A stretch of 64,000 nt of DNA from an uncultured Bacteroides sp. (GTDB lineage: Bacteria > Bacteroidota > Bacteroidia > Bacteroidales > Bacteroidaceae): NCBI GenBank assembly GCA_900556625.1, contig USPQ01000005.1, positions 5,814 to 69,813 of the forward strand. The letters are read 5' to 3'. The translations under genes were made by a program, and so were the position numbers. The notes under the pieces are model-generated. The model was given only the letters and a program-made list of their open reading frames with translations, was not told the origin of the DNA and made no database searches. Positions within the stretch are counted from its first letter, which is position 1. Each line of letters starts with the position of its first letter. Shown here one piece after another: positions 24,215 to 32,742 of the stretch.

Positions 24215-26429
24215 CGTCCTCGTCTTCTGCTTCCTTTGCTTTTCTTCTGAGGTTGAATATGATTTTTTCTGTCAATGACAACTGGCTGAAGTGATAACTG
24301 AACCTGCGCAACAGGGTGTATGGCGGCAACTGTCCGGTGAAGTCTTCGGCGGCTTCACGGCTGGCGTTGGTCAGGCAGATGCGGAAAGGCACATTGCTCT
24401 TGCCCAGCTGCAACATGAGCTGCTCGCATAGTTGCTTGTCTATCGTTTTCCATCCGCGATTGGCCGGAGTCACCAGTATATTGGCGTTGGCGTCATGCAA
24501 CAGGGCACTCGATATGCTGCTCTTTGACAGAGGAGGATAGGCGACGATCAGTACGTCTTCTCCTTGCGGCGTATAGAAATCCGTGACGTTCCTTGCAAGC
24601 AGGTATTGGGTGGATGCGATGTCAAAATCTTTATTGTAGCAGATGAACTTCGTGTTCAGTTTGCGGCTTTGCATGAATCCGCAGATCAGTGTCCCGATTA
24701 TGTCTTCTCCGGAATCCTCGCTGGTGCCGAACAGGTTGATGATAAACACACCGGGGGATTTCCGCTTGGTCAGGAAGCGGAGCAGGGAGTTGGTCAGCTC
24801 TCTTACGGAAAGTTGTATGTACGTTCTGGTCAGTCCTCCGTAGCGGGCGGTCGAAAGGCTGGGAACGGCACCTATCACCCTATATCCCGTCACCCGCAGG
24901 GTGCGGCTGGCGTCACGCAGTGTTCTGTCAAGCAATTCTACCAATACCAGCAAAGCTATGATAATCACGAAGATGGCAACACAGGCTGCTATGACGATCT
25001 GTTTCCGGTTGGTTGAGTTGGCTCCGATCGGATAGGTAGGCTCATTGAGGACTTTCAGCGTGGCGGAGGTCATCTCCAGATTCTTTTTCCTCAATAAAGC
25101 TTCGTTGTAACTTTGCAGGACGGTCAGGTAGCTGCGTTCCGTGAAGTTGATGCTACGTTCTTTCTGCTTGATGGTGGTACCCACAGGTGCGAAGAATACG
25201 TAACGGTTGTTCAAGTCGCGACGGGCGCTTTGTACGATTTTCAGTTCGGCTTTCGCCTTCTCGTAGAGCAATGTCTGTTCCAGCCATTGGTCGATGATAT
25301 TGGTGCGCGACGCACCTTCTTTGGTATATTTGTGACCTACGTATGAGGTGGTCAGGGCGTTCAGTTCTTGTTTAAGCTCGTTCAACCGCTTTTTGTCTCC
25401 TTCCAGCGAATGGAGGTCTTTCTTGTTGGAATCGGTCATTGCTTCGGCTTCCGATATCTTGCCGGTGATGTTGGAGGCTTCGCGCAGCTTGTCTACGAAT
25501 TCCATGTTTCTCAGTACTTGCCTGGCGTTGCTGTCCATGTGTTTTTCCAACTCTTTGAGCATGGACGCGGTGCTGTTGAATGCGAAAAGCGCATCCTGTT
25601 CTCTCAGCTCGAATTCCTTGCTGATGGCGGCTATTTCCTTGGTCTCGTCGAGGTAGTTGATAATGCGTTTTTGTACATTATACTTCGTCAGGTCTTCTTC
25701 TTCCGCTCTCAGTTGCTTGCCGATACGTTTCAGTTCTTCTTCGAAATACTTGATCACTTTGTCCGTCTCTCCGTAACGGATACGGCGGTATTCCTCGACA
25801 AACTCGTGCATCAGGATACTTACGGTGTTGTAGGCGATACCCGGATCACCGGAAGTATAGCTGATGTCCAGCAGGTCACTGGTGAGGCGGCGCTGTACCT
25901 TTACGTTTTTCAGAGCACTGTAGCTGTAATAGGGATGGGAGTAATAAAAGAGCCCGTAGATGTAATTGTCTTTGTGCGGGCGCATATATGCTTCCAGATT
26001 GGCTACTGTCTTATCTTCGCTCGATTTGTCGATCAGTTTCAGTATCTCGTCTCCCGGAGGGCTGTTTTTCAGATGGTTGTATGTGTAGTTGTAGCTGGCA
26101 GGGGTGATTCCGTCATTCTCTTTTTCCGGATTTCCTTTGATCAGTATGCGGGCGAACAATCGCAGACTGACTCTTTTCAGCGTACTTTCGGCCTGCATGA
26201 TACTGATGAGGTTGTCCATGGAGTTCTGCACGGTTGCCCAATCGGTGCGTTTGTCACTTTCGAGGTTGTAGCCCGAAGCAACTCCTGTGTAAAGGGTTGC
26301 TTTCACATCATACCCGCCTCGCATATGGCGTGTGTAATAAATGACCAGTAATGTGAAGAGAGTGGTCCCTATCAGTATCAGCCAACGATGCCGAAATAGG
26401 GTCCGTATGATGGAAATGATGAGATTCAT
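24204..26429 (-). CDS. Wzz/GumC-like polysaccharide co-polymerase with a degenerate kinase domain
   Basis: 741 residues. Membrane helices at about 15-33 and 475-500 flank a long periplasmic coiled-coil region (about 225-420), the PCP-2a layout. The cytoplasmic C-terminus (about 510-720) has the outline of a tyrosine autokinase (BY-kinase): beta strand 'GVFIINLF' at 560-567, but the P-loop place reads 'GTSEDSGEDIIG' instead of GxxxxGKS/T, and 'DVLIVAYPPLS' stands for Walker A'/B. There is no C-terminal tyrosine cluster; the chain ends acidic. It probably sets chain length and links to export without kinase activity. It follows the TolC-like gene by 11 nt. Confidence 0.88.
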   Translation of the reverse strand: MNLIISIIRTLFRHRWLILIGTTLFTLLVIYYTRHMRGGYDVKATLYTGVASGYNLESDKRTDWATVQNSMDNLISIMQAESTLKRVSLRLFARILIKGNPEKENDGITPASYNYTYNHLKNSPPGDEILKLIDKSSEDKTVANLEAYMRPHKDNYIYGLFYYSHPYYSYSALKNVKVQRRLTSDLLDISYTSGDPGIAYNTVSILMHEFVEEYRRIRYGETDKVIKYFEEELKRIGKQLRAEEEDLTKYNVQKRIINYLDETKEIAAISKEFELREQDALFAFNSTASMLKELEKHMDSNARQVLRNMEFVDKLREASNITGKISEAEAMTDSNKKDLHSLEGDKKRLNELKQELNALTTSYVGHKYTKEGASRTNIIDQWLEQTLLYEKAKAELKIVQSARRDLNNRYVFFAPVGTTIKQKERSINFTERSYLTVLQSYNEALLRKKNLEMTSATLKVLNEPTYPIGANSTNRKQIVIAACVAIFVIIIALLVLVELLDRTLRDASRTLRVTGYRVIGAVPSLSTARYGGLTRTYIQLSVRELTNSLLRFLTKRKSPGVFIINLFGTSEDSGEDIIGTLICGFMQSRKLNTKFICYNKDFDIASTQYLLARNVTDFYTPQGEDVLIVAYPPLSKSSISSALLHDANANILVTPANRGWKTIDKQLCEQLMLQLGKSNVPFRICLTNASREAAEDFTGQLPPYTLLRRFSYHFSQLSLTEKIIFNLRRKAKEAEDEDDDE

Positions 26430-26440
26430 ATCTTAGTCTT

Positions 26441-27187
26441 TTATTTTCGTATAATGGGCGTGCGTGAAATAATTTCAAGCATCATGAGACTCTTGGTTAA
26501 CTCGAACTTGCTCTTCTCATATGCTTCACGGGCTTGCGACTGCCTTTCCTTGTCTGTCGCCAAGTCGGTGGATTCGATGGTTCCGTTAGCAAAATTCTTT
26601 TCGGAAATCTCATATTGCACGTTCGCCAGCACCAGACCCTCGCTTCGCATCTGAAGGACTTTGATCTGTGATGTGGCCATCGCGTACATTTCGATTATGT
26701 TCTTCTTGATCTCATCGTATTTGATTTCCCGCTCAAGCTCCGCGCTCTTCAGATTGAGCTTCTGACGACTGACACGCGCCTTGAGGTCAAACAGGTCGTC
26801 CAATGGGATGCTGACTCCCGCTCCTACCGTATATCCGTTCTGGGCTTGGGTGGAGTAGGTGGGGTATGGCTCTACGTAAACGTCTGTATAGGTGGATTCA
26901 TTGCCGAAAGTACCGTATTGGTAGCTTCCCCGCAGACTGAAGAATCCGAGAAATGCACGCTTTTCTTTCGCCAGCAGTTTGCGCTCTACCGCCGCTTTGA
27001 CATCTGCCATCTCATAGATGGGATTGTCTTTGGCATTTTCAAACAGGACGGAGAGTGGGGGAAGAGTGATATTGCTGTAATCTTCTTCGCTTAATTGAGT
27101 ATAATCACTGACCTCTTGCGCAACGATCGGTGTGTTGGAGGTGAATAAAAGGAGTAATCCTAAACAGCTATATATAATTTGTTTCAT
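26441..27187 (-). CDS. Short TolC-family outer membrane protein
   Basis: 248 residues. Signal peptide 'MKQIIYSCLGLLLLFTSNTPIVAQ' (cleavage after AQ), then one TolC-like repeat: two long helices and beta strands ('GFFSLRGSYQYGTFG', 'GYTVGAGVSIPLDDLFDLKARVSRQKL'). Ordinary TolC proteins have two repeats and about 430-480 residues, so this is a half-size form that would need six copies to build a barrel-tunnel, or has another role. As first gene of the upstream polysaccharide unit it may provide the outer membrane exit in place of a Wza-type channel (inference). Confidence 0.78.
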   Translation of the reverse strand: MKQIIYSCLGLLLLFTSNTPIVAQEVSDYTQLSEEDYSNITLPPLSVLFENAKDNPIYEMADVKAAVERKLLAKEKRAFLGFFSLRGSYQYGTFGNESTYTDVYVEPYPTYSTQAQNGYTVGAGVSIPLDDLFDLKARVSRQKLNLKSAELEREIKYDEIKKNIIEMYAMATSQIKVLQMRSEGLVLANVQYEISEKNFANGTIESTDLATDKERQSQAREAYEKSKFELTKSLMMLEIISRTPIIRK

Positions 27188-27239
27188 AAAATAACCCTGT
27201 TATTTGCTTCTGCTGTGTTCTGTTGTGACATAGCTTGCG

Positions 27240-27247
27240 CAAATATA
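27240..27247 (-). promoter_or_regulatory. Bacteroides -7 promoter box for the upstream polysaccharide operon
   Basis: Minus strand TATATTTG matches TAnnTTTG, 53 nt before the ATG at 27187. No inverted repeats flank it, so I see no sign of an invertible capsule promoter. Confidence 0.7.
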
Positions 27248-27312
27248 AGGATTAATTTCATTTATGGACAGTCTTTTGTTGTCAATTTTGCATTCTTTCT
27301 TGTTAATTTGTG

Positions 27313-27383
27313 CTAGAAGGGCCCTGACATTGGAACTAGAAGGCCTCCGTCACGTTGAACTAGAAGGCCTCCGTCATGTTGAA
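27313..27383. repeat. Three tandem 23-24-nt copies over the end of the BamA-like gene
   Basis: Copies at 27313-27335 (23 nt, degenerate), 27336-27359 and 27360-27383 (24 nt each, one mismatch), each starting CTAGAAGG. On the minus strand a unit encodes FN(M/V)TEAF-stop, so the last codons and the TAG are repeated behind the gene. Confidence 0.9.
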
Positions 27384-28547
27384 ATAGAACAAATTCTGCT
27401 TGTTCACCATGTCTCTTCCCAAGTCGAGACGAACGTTCATGCGGGGCTGGACTTCAATACGCAGGCCGACTCCGAGATTAGGCAGGACGCCTTCTATCTT
27501 TCCCGGTGTGGGTCCCATGAATCCGCAGCCTCCCCAAGCCACATATCCTATGTGGCTCAACATCTTTTTGATCCATGTGCTTTTGTCTGTATTTATCATC
27601 TGGCGGTATTCAGCCATCATTACATGAGAGGACTTGTCGCGGAACTGTCCCATGTAATAGCCGCGAAGGTCGAAAGGGGTTCCGCTCAATACATATTTCG
27701 TCAAAGGAACGTCTCCGAATGCGTTTTTGCTCTGTACGGTCCAGGCGAGAACTTTCCGTTTTCCGACCGTTTTGTATTGACGGTAGTCTATCTCCAGACG
27801 GTAAAAATTGTCGTCACCTCCGAAAGCTTTGCTGTACATCATCCCCCGAAAGTCGAGGTAAGTGCCCTGATAGGCATTGGCGGGCACATCGCGTGTGTCG
27901 TAGGTCAGCAGGAATCCGAGTCCCGAACTGAAATTGGTGTATCCATGCTCCGTACCGCCTGCTGCGATATACGACGGTTGCTCAATCATTCCCGCCGCCG
28001 GTTTGGTAATCTTGTCGTAGTTCAAGTCAACCTGAGGACCTGCGAAGAGATCGCTTTCCCCCAACCGGAACAGAAACCACGGATTCACCTGAATACCGCT
28101 GTATCGGTATTCACTCGTATCTTCCCCTCGCGGATAGTCCTTGTTTGTGTTATATCCGATACCGTAGAAGTTTTCGATGGTGTTTTTGTAGGAGAAAGTG
28201 CCGAATATGCGGAAACGGTCGCCTTTGAAGAAGAGTTGCGGCTTTGTCATGAGATTGAGCCCTCCGTTGAATATCAACGCGATGGACATGGGTACGACGG
28301 AACGTCTCTGGGTGGTGTCGCTCGGATTCATCCGGAACGTCATCAACGCGCTACCGCCCACCAGAAAACCGAAATCGGGTGTGTAGCTGGGACCTCCCAG
28401 AATGTTGTAATGCAAATTCCGCTTCGCCACACGCTGGCGGCGTAACTCGCGTTTGGTATCTTTTACCGTCCTTGTACTGTCTGTCTGTGCCAGCATGACA
28501 CCGATAGGCAACAACGCCATCCATATACCTATTATATATTTCTTCAT
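27360..28547 (-). CDS. BamA/TamA-family outer membrane barrel without POTRA domains
   Basis: 395 residues from the ATG at 28547, chosen because a signal peptide follows directly (MKKYIIGIWMALLPIGVMLA). The mature part is all beta-barrel of the bacterial surface antigen (D15) type: repeated aromatic-ended strands, 'GLGFLLTYDTRDVPANAYQGTYLDFRG' (DTRD element) and the final strand 'NVRLDLGRDMVNKQNLFYFNMTEAF' ending in Phe. There are no POTRA repeats, so it is not BamA itself; such short barrels may take part in lipid or protein handling at the outer membrane. Not in an obvious operon. Confidence 0.83.
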   Translation of the reverse strand: MKKYIIGIWMALLPIGVMLAQTDSTRTVKDTKRELRRQRVAKRNLHYNILGGPSYTPDFGFLVGGSALMTFRMNPSDTTQRRSVVPMSIALIFNGGLNLMTKPQLFFKGDRFRIFGTFSYKNTIENFYGIGYNTNKDYPRGEDTSEYRYSGIQVNPWFLFRLGESDLFAGPQVDLNYDKITKPAAGMIEQPSYIAAGGTEHGYTNFSSGLGFLLTYDTRDVPANAYQGTYLDFRGMMYSKAFGGDDNFYRLEIDYRQYKTVGKRKVLAWTVQSKNAFGDVPLTKYVLSGTPFDLRGYYMGQFRDKSSHVMMAEYRQMINTDKSTWIKKMLSHIGYVAWGGCGFMGPTPGKIEGVLPNLGVGLRIEVQPRMNVRLDLGRDMVNKQNLFYFNMTEAF

Positions 28548-28712
28548 CTTGTAGAGCTCCGGCTGTTTCATATTCTTTCTTAATTTCAGGATACAAAGAA
28601 AACGCTTTTATTCTGATTAGTTTTCATATTCATAGATAATAAATGTAAATTCGCTCTTTTTCTTTGCTTTCGGGAGAAAAGAAAGATGGGGTACGTGTGC
28701 GAGCACGAAGAT

Positions 28713-28736
28713 AATTACGGAAAAATCTCCGTAATT
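28713..28736. promoter_or_regulatory. Perfect 9-bp dyad upstream of nqrA
   Basis: AATTACGGA at 28713-28721 and its complement at 28728-28736 with a 6-nt centre, 39 nt upstream of the -7 box of nqrA. It could be an operator or the terminator of an upstream transcript (a T run follows at 28744-28749). The rest of 28548-28814 shows only the promoter. Confidence 0.5.
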
Positions 28737-28774
28737 ACTCCCTTTTTTCCTCCCGAATCCCAATCTTATTTATT

Positions 28775-28782
28775 ACTTTTGC
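28775..28782 (+). promoter_or_regulatory. Bacteroides -7 promoter box of the nqr operon
   Basis: TACTTTTG matches TAnnTTTG, 33 nt before the nqrA ATG at 28815; the in-frame TTG/ATG starts further upstream precede this promoter and are unlikely. Confidence 0.7.
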
Positions 28783-28814
28783 GGCAAATTTATGAAACCA
28801 TTATTTTATATAGC

Positions 28815-30164
28815 ATGGCAAATGTAATAAAGTTACGCAAAGGCCTTGACATAAACCTGAAAGGTAAAGCTGCTGAAACGTACACAACAGTGAAGGAGCC
28901 GGGTTTTTACGCCCTCGTGCCCGATGATTTTCCTGGTGTGACACCGAAGGTGGTTGTAAAGGAACAGGAATATGTGATGGCCGGTGGACCCTTGTTTATC
29001 GACAAGTATCATCCTGAAATTAAATTTGTTTCGCCCGTGAGCGGCGTAGTGACGAGTGTAGAGCGTGGAGCTCGTCGTAAGGTGTTGAACATCGTGGTAG
29101 AAGCTGCTACTGAGCAGGACTACGAGGAATTTGGCAAGAAGAATGTGGCAACGATGGATGCGGAGGCTGTAAAGAACGCTTTGCTGGAAGCCGGTCTTTT
29201 CGCATTTATCAGACAACGTCCTTATGACATTATCGCAGATCCGACGGTGACTCCGAAAGGTATCTTCGTTTCTGCTTTCGATACCAACCCGCTGGCACCC
29301 GATTTTGAGTTTGCGCTGAAAGGTGAAGAAGCAAATTTCCAGACAGGACTCGATGCGCTCGCCAAACTGGCAAAAACTTATCTGAGTATCAGCGTGAAAC
29401 AGAATGCTGCCGCTCTGACACAGGCCAAGAACGTTACAATCACCGCATTCGACGGACCGAACCCCGCCGGTAACGTGGGCGTTCAGATCAACCATCTCGA
29501 CCCTGTCTCTAAGGGAGAAACGGTATGGACTATTGATCCGCAAGCTGTTATCTTCATCGGCCGTCTTTTCAATACCGGTCGTGTGGATTTCACCCGTACG
29601 GTGGCAGTGACAGGTTCCGAAGTGCTGAAACCTGCTTACTGCAAACTTCAGGTAGGGGCGTTGCTCACCAACGTGTTTGCCGGCAATATCACCAAGGACA
29701 AGGACTTGCGCTATATCAGCGGTAATGTGCTGACTGGAAAGCAAGTGTCTCCGAACGGATTCTTGGGAGCGTTCCACAGCCAGTTGACGGTGATTCCCGA
29801 AGGGGATGATATTCATGAAATGCTCGGATGGATCATGCCGCGTTTCAATCAGTTCAGCGCCAACCGCTCATACTTCAGTTGGCTGATGGGCAAGAAGGAG
29901 TACACATTGGATGCCCGCGTGAAAGGTGGCGAACGCCATATGATCATGTCCGGTGAGTACGACAAGGTATTACCGATGGATATCCTGCCCGAATTTCTGA
30001 TTAAGGCTATCATCGCCGGTGATATCGACCGTATGGAAGCGCTTGGTATCTACGAAGTCGCACCCGAAGATTTCGCCCTCTGCGAATTCGTCTGCTCTTC
30101 GAAGATGGAACTGCAACGCATCGTTCGTGCCGGACTCGATATGCTGCGAGCTGAAATGGCATAA
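28815..30164 (+). CDS. nqrA: Na+-translocating NADH:quinone reductase subunit A
   Basis: 449 residues from 'MANVIKLRKGLDINLKGKA', the standard NqrA N-terminus; longer readings would begin upstream of the promoter. NqrA is a peripheral cytoplasmic subunit of the six-subunit sodium pump that oxidises NADH, reduces menaquinone and exports Na+. Hallmarks: 'LKPKxxV-like VKEQEYVMAGG' barrel-sandwich part, 'FIGRLFNTGRVDFTRTVAVTGSEV' and the C-terminal 'CEFVCSSKMELQRIVRAGLDMLRAEMA'. First gene of nqrABCDEF with all six subunits in order. Length is normal. Confidence 0.97.
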   Translation: MANVIKLRKGLDINLKGKAAETYTTVKEPGFYALVPDDFPGVTPKVVVKEQEYVMAGGPLFIDKYHPEIKFVSPVSGVVTSVERGARRKVLNIVVEAATEQDYEEFGKKNVATMDAEAVKNALLEAGLFAFIRQRPYDIIADPTVTPKGIFVSAFDTNPLAPDFEFALKGEEANFQTGLDALAKLAKTYLSISVKQNAAALTQAKNVTITAFDGPNPAGNVGVQINHLDPVSKGETVWTIDPQAVIFIGRLFNTGRVDFTRTVAVTGSEVLKPAYCKLQVGALLTNVFAGNITKDKDLRYISGNVLTGKQVSPNGFLGAFHSQLTVIPEGDDIHEMLGWIMPRFNQFSANRSYFSWLMGKKEYTLDARVKGGERHMIMSGEYDKVLPMDILPEFLIKAIIAGDIDRMEALGIYEVAPEDFALCEFVCSSKMELQRIVRAGLDMLRAEMA

Positions 30165-30185
30165 TCGCCCGACTGTCGGCAAATA

Positions 30186-30215
30186 GTAAATTGTAAATAG
30201 TAAAATAGTAAATAT
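30186..30215 (+). repeat. AT-rich TAGTAAA repeats between nqrA and nqrB
   Basis: The 55-nt gap holds tandem TAGTAAATTG/TAAATAGTAAAA/TAGTAAATA elements, about 10-11 nt each, just before the nqrB start. Probably an A-rich translation-start context. Confidence 0.5.
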
Positions 30216-30219
30216 ATTA

Positions 30220-31392
30220 ATGAAAGCGTTAAGAAATTATCTCGATAAGATAAAGCCGAACTTTGAAGAGGGCGGCAAATTCCACGCATTCCAGTCGGTG
30301 TTCGACGGCTTCGAAACATTCCTGTTCGTGCCCAGCAAGACTGCGAAAACGGGAACGCACATACACGACGCGATCGATAGCAAACGCATCATGTCGATTG
30401 TGGTTATTTCGTTAATACCGGCTCTCTTGTTCGGTATGTACAACGTAGGTTATCAGCATTTCACTCACACGGGCGCTACCGGTGGTTTCTTTGAGATGTT
30501 TATCTACGGATTCCTGGCAGTGTTGCCGAAAATTATCGTATCATACGTGGTAGGTCTGGGTATTGAGTTCGTTGTGGCTCAATGGAAGAAGGAGGAGATT
30601 CAGGAAGGATTCCTCGTTTCCGGTATCCTGATCCCGATGATCGTTCCGGTGGACTGTCCGCTGTGGATTCTTGCCGTAGCTACCGCATTCTCTGTGATCT
30701 TTGCAAAAGAGGTTTTCGGCGGTACAGGTATGAATATCTTTAATGTGGCATTGATCACTCGCGCATTCCTGTTCTTCGCATATCCGACCAAGATGTCCGG
30801 TGATGCCGTTTGGGTGTCGGGCGACAGTATCTTCGGTTTGGGACAGACGGTGGATGGATTGACGGTTGCTACTCCGCTCGGTGTGGCCGCTACGACAGGC
30901 GCTGCTCCTGAGTTCAGTATGGACATGGTGACAGGGCTGATTCCCGGTTCGATCGGTGAAACCAGTGTGATCGCTATTCTGATTGGTGCGGTTATCTTGC
31001 TTTGGACAGGCGTTGCTAGTTGGAAGACAATGATTTCCGTATTTGTAGGTGGCGCGTTCATGGCATGGGTATTCAACGCGATCGGCATGGAAGGCAATGC
31101 TATGGCAAATATGCCGTGGTACGAACATCTTGTGCTCGGCGGTTTCTGTTTCGGTGCCGTATTTATGGCTACCGACCCCGTAACGTCCGCACGTACTGAA
31201 AAAGGCAAGTATATCTTCGGATTCCTCATCGGTGTGATGGCTGTTGTCATCCGTGTGCTGAACCCGGGTTATCCGGAAGGTATGATGCTCGCCATCCTGT
31301 TGATGAACATCTTCGCTCCGTTGATCGACTACTGTGTGGTACAGGGCAATATCAGCCGTCGTGAAAAACGTGCTATCAAGTCTAACCAATAA
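30220..31392 (+). CDS. nqrB: Na+-translocating NADH:quinone reductase subunit B
   Basis: 390 residues with about ten membrane segments, of the NqrB/RnfD family. It carries covalent FMN on a Thr in a (S/T)GAT-like site; here the motif is 'VDGLTVATPL', so Thr of VAT is the likely attachment residue and Ser-Gly of the usual motif is changed to Thr-Val. NqrB also holds riboflavin and the quinone site and forms the Na+ path with NqrD/E. Starts MKALRNYLDKIKPNFEEGGK, 55 nt after nqrA. Confidence 0.97.
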   Translation: MKALRNYLDKIKPNFEEGGKFHAFQSVFDGFETFLFVPSKTAKTGTHIHDAIDSKRIMSIVVISLIPALLFGMYNVGYQHFTHTGATGGFFEMFIYGFLAVLPKIIVSYVVGLGIEFVVAQWKKEEIQEGFLVSGILIPMIVPVDCPLWILAVATAFSVIFAKEVFGGTGMNIFNVALITRAFLFFAYPTKMSGDAVWVSGDSIFGLGQTVDGLTVATPLGVAATTGAAPEFSMDMVTGLIPGSIGETSVIAILIGAVILLWTGVASWKTMISVFVGGAFMAWVFNAIGMEGNAMANMPWYEHLVLGGFCFGAVFMATDPVTSARTEKGKYIFGFLIGVMAVVIRVLNPGYPEGMMLAILLMNIFAPLIDYCVVQGNISRREKRAIKSNQ

Positions 31393-31399
31393 ATACCGA

Positions 31400-32080
31400 A
31401 TGAAAATGAATACAAATAGTAACAGTTATACTATCATTTATGCTTCGGTAATGGTTATTATCGTTGCATTCCTTCTGGCATTCGTCAGCTCTTCGCTGAA
31501 GGCTACGCAGGACAAGAATGTACAGTTGGATACGAAGAAGCAGATTCTTGCCGCATTGAATATTAAGAATGTGGAGGATGCGGATGCTGAATATAAGAAA
31601 TATGTGAAAGGCGATATGCTGATGAACGTTGACGGTACGTTGACCGAAAACACAGGAGACTTCGTTACGAACTACGAGAAAGAAGCGAAAGAGGAAAAAC
31701 GTCTTCATGTGTTTGTTTGCGAAGTGGACGGACAGACGAAATATGTAGTTCCTGTTTACGGTGCAGGTCTTTGGGGCGCTATCTGGGGATATGTCGCACT
31801 GAATGAGGATAAGGATACTGTATACGGTACTTACTTCTCTCATGCGAGTGAGACTCCGGGTCTGGGCGCTGAGATCGCTACCGACTGGTTCCAACAGGAA
31901 TTTGTAGGTAAGAAAACATTGGAGAATGGTACTGTTGCCTTAAGCGTGGTGAAACACGGCAAGGTAGAGAAAGCCGACTATCAGGTGGACGGTATCTCCG
32001 GTGGTACAATCACTTCGGTAGGTGTGGACACTATGCTGAAAGAGTGTTTGAAAGAGTACGTGAATTTTTTAACTAAATAA
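31400..32080 (+). CDS. nqrC: Na+-translocating NADH:quinone reductase subunit C
   Basis: 226 residues from the ATG at 31400, 7 nt after nqrB. One N-terminal membrane helix (about 8-28, 'IIYASVMVIIVAFLLAFV'), then a periplasmic FMN-binding domain. The covalent FMN site is 'DGISGGTITSVG', Thr of S-G-G-T. NqrC passes electrons between NqrB and the Fe-S site in the sodium pump. A longer in-frame start inside nqrB (31334) lacks the family N-terminus and is rejected. Confidence 0.97.
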   Translation: MKMNTNSNSYTIIYASVMVIIVAFLLAFVSSSLKATQDKNVQLDTKKQILAALNIKNVEDADAEYKKYVKGDMLMNVDGTLTENTGDFVTNYEKEAKEEKRLHVFVCEVDGQTKYVVPVYGAGLWGAIWGYVALNEDKDTVYGTYFSHASETPGLGAEIATDWFQQEFVGKKTLENGTVALSVVKHGKVEKADYQVDGISGGTITSVGVDTMLKECLKEYVNFLTK

Positions 32081-32100
32081 TAAGGAGGAGAAAATAGAAT

Positions 32101-32742
32101 ATGGGACAATTGTTTTCAAAGAAGAATAAAGAAGTATTCTCTGCTCCGTTGGGAATAGATAACCCGGTAACCGTACAGGTGCTCGGTATCTGTTCCGCAC
32201 TTGCCGTTACCGCAAAACTGGAGCCTGCTATTGTAATGGGACTTTCGGTTACGGTTATTACGGCGTTTTCTAACGTGGTGATTTCATTGTTGCGCAAAAC
32301 CATTCCTAACCGTATCCGTATCATCGTTCAGTTGGTTGTGGTAGCTGCGTTGGTGACTATCGTAAGTGAGATTCTGAAAGCATTTGCATACGATGTAAGC
32401 GTGCAGCTTTCTGTATATGTAGGTCTGATCATTACCAACTGTATCCTGATGGGACGCCTGGAAGCATTTGCCATGCAGAACGGCCCGTGGGAATCTTTCC
32501 TGGATGGTGTAGGTAACGGATTGGGTTACGCCAAGATTCTTGTTATCGTCGCGTTCTTCCGCGAACTGCTGGGTTCGGGAACATTGCTCGGTTTCAACAT
32601 CTTGAACTACGAGCCTATTCAGAAAATCGGATACGTGAACAACGGTCTGATGTTGATGCCTCCGATGGCGCTGATTATCGTCGCTTGCATTATCTGGTAC
32701 CAACGTTCACGTCACAAAGAACTGCAGGAAGAAAGTAATTAA
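32101..32742 (+). CDS. nqrD: Na+-translocating NADH:quinone reductase subunit D
   Basis: 213 residues, six membrane segments, NqrDE/RnfAE family. Conserved 'LGICSALAVTAKLEPAIVMG' (half-helix with the iron/2Fe-2S Cys) and 'GLIITNCILMGRLEAFAMQNGPW' with the second Cys. NqrD and NqrE are inverted-repeat partners that bind an intramembrane Fe centre and form the ion path. Follows nqrC by 20 nt; an AGGAGG-like purine run (AAGGAGGAG) lies just before the start. Confidence 0.97.
   Translation: MGQLFSKKNKEVFSAPLGIDNPVTVQVLGICSALAVTAKLEPAIVMGLSVTVITAFSNVVISLLRKTIPNRIRIIVQLVVVAALVTIVSEILKAFAYDVSVQLSVYVGLIITNCILMGRLEAFAMQNGPWESFLDGVGNGLGYAKILVIVAFFRELLGSGTLLGFNILNYEPIQKIGYVNNGLMLMPPMALIIVACIIWYQRSRHKELQEESN

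Noticed and set aside
27188..27359. Invertible capsule promoter
   Set aside because: I found no inverted repeats flanking the polysaccharide promoters and no nearby recombinase.
28833..29816. 327-codon open frame (- strand) opposite nqrA
   Set aside because: Shadow of nqrA; no start signals or family.
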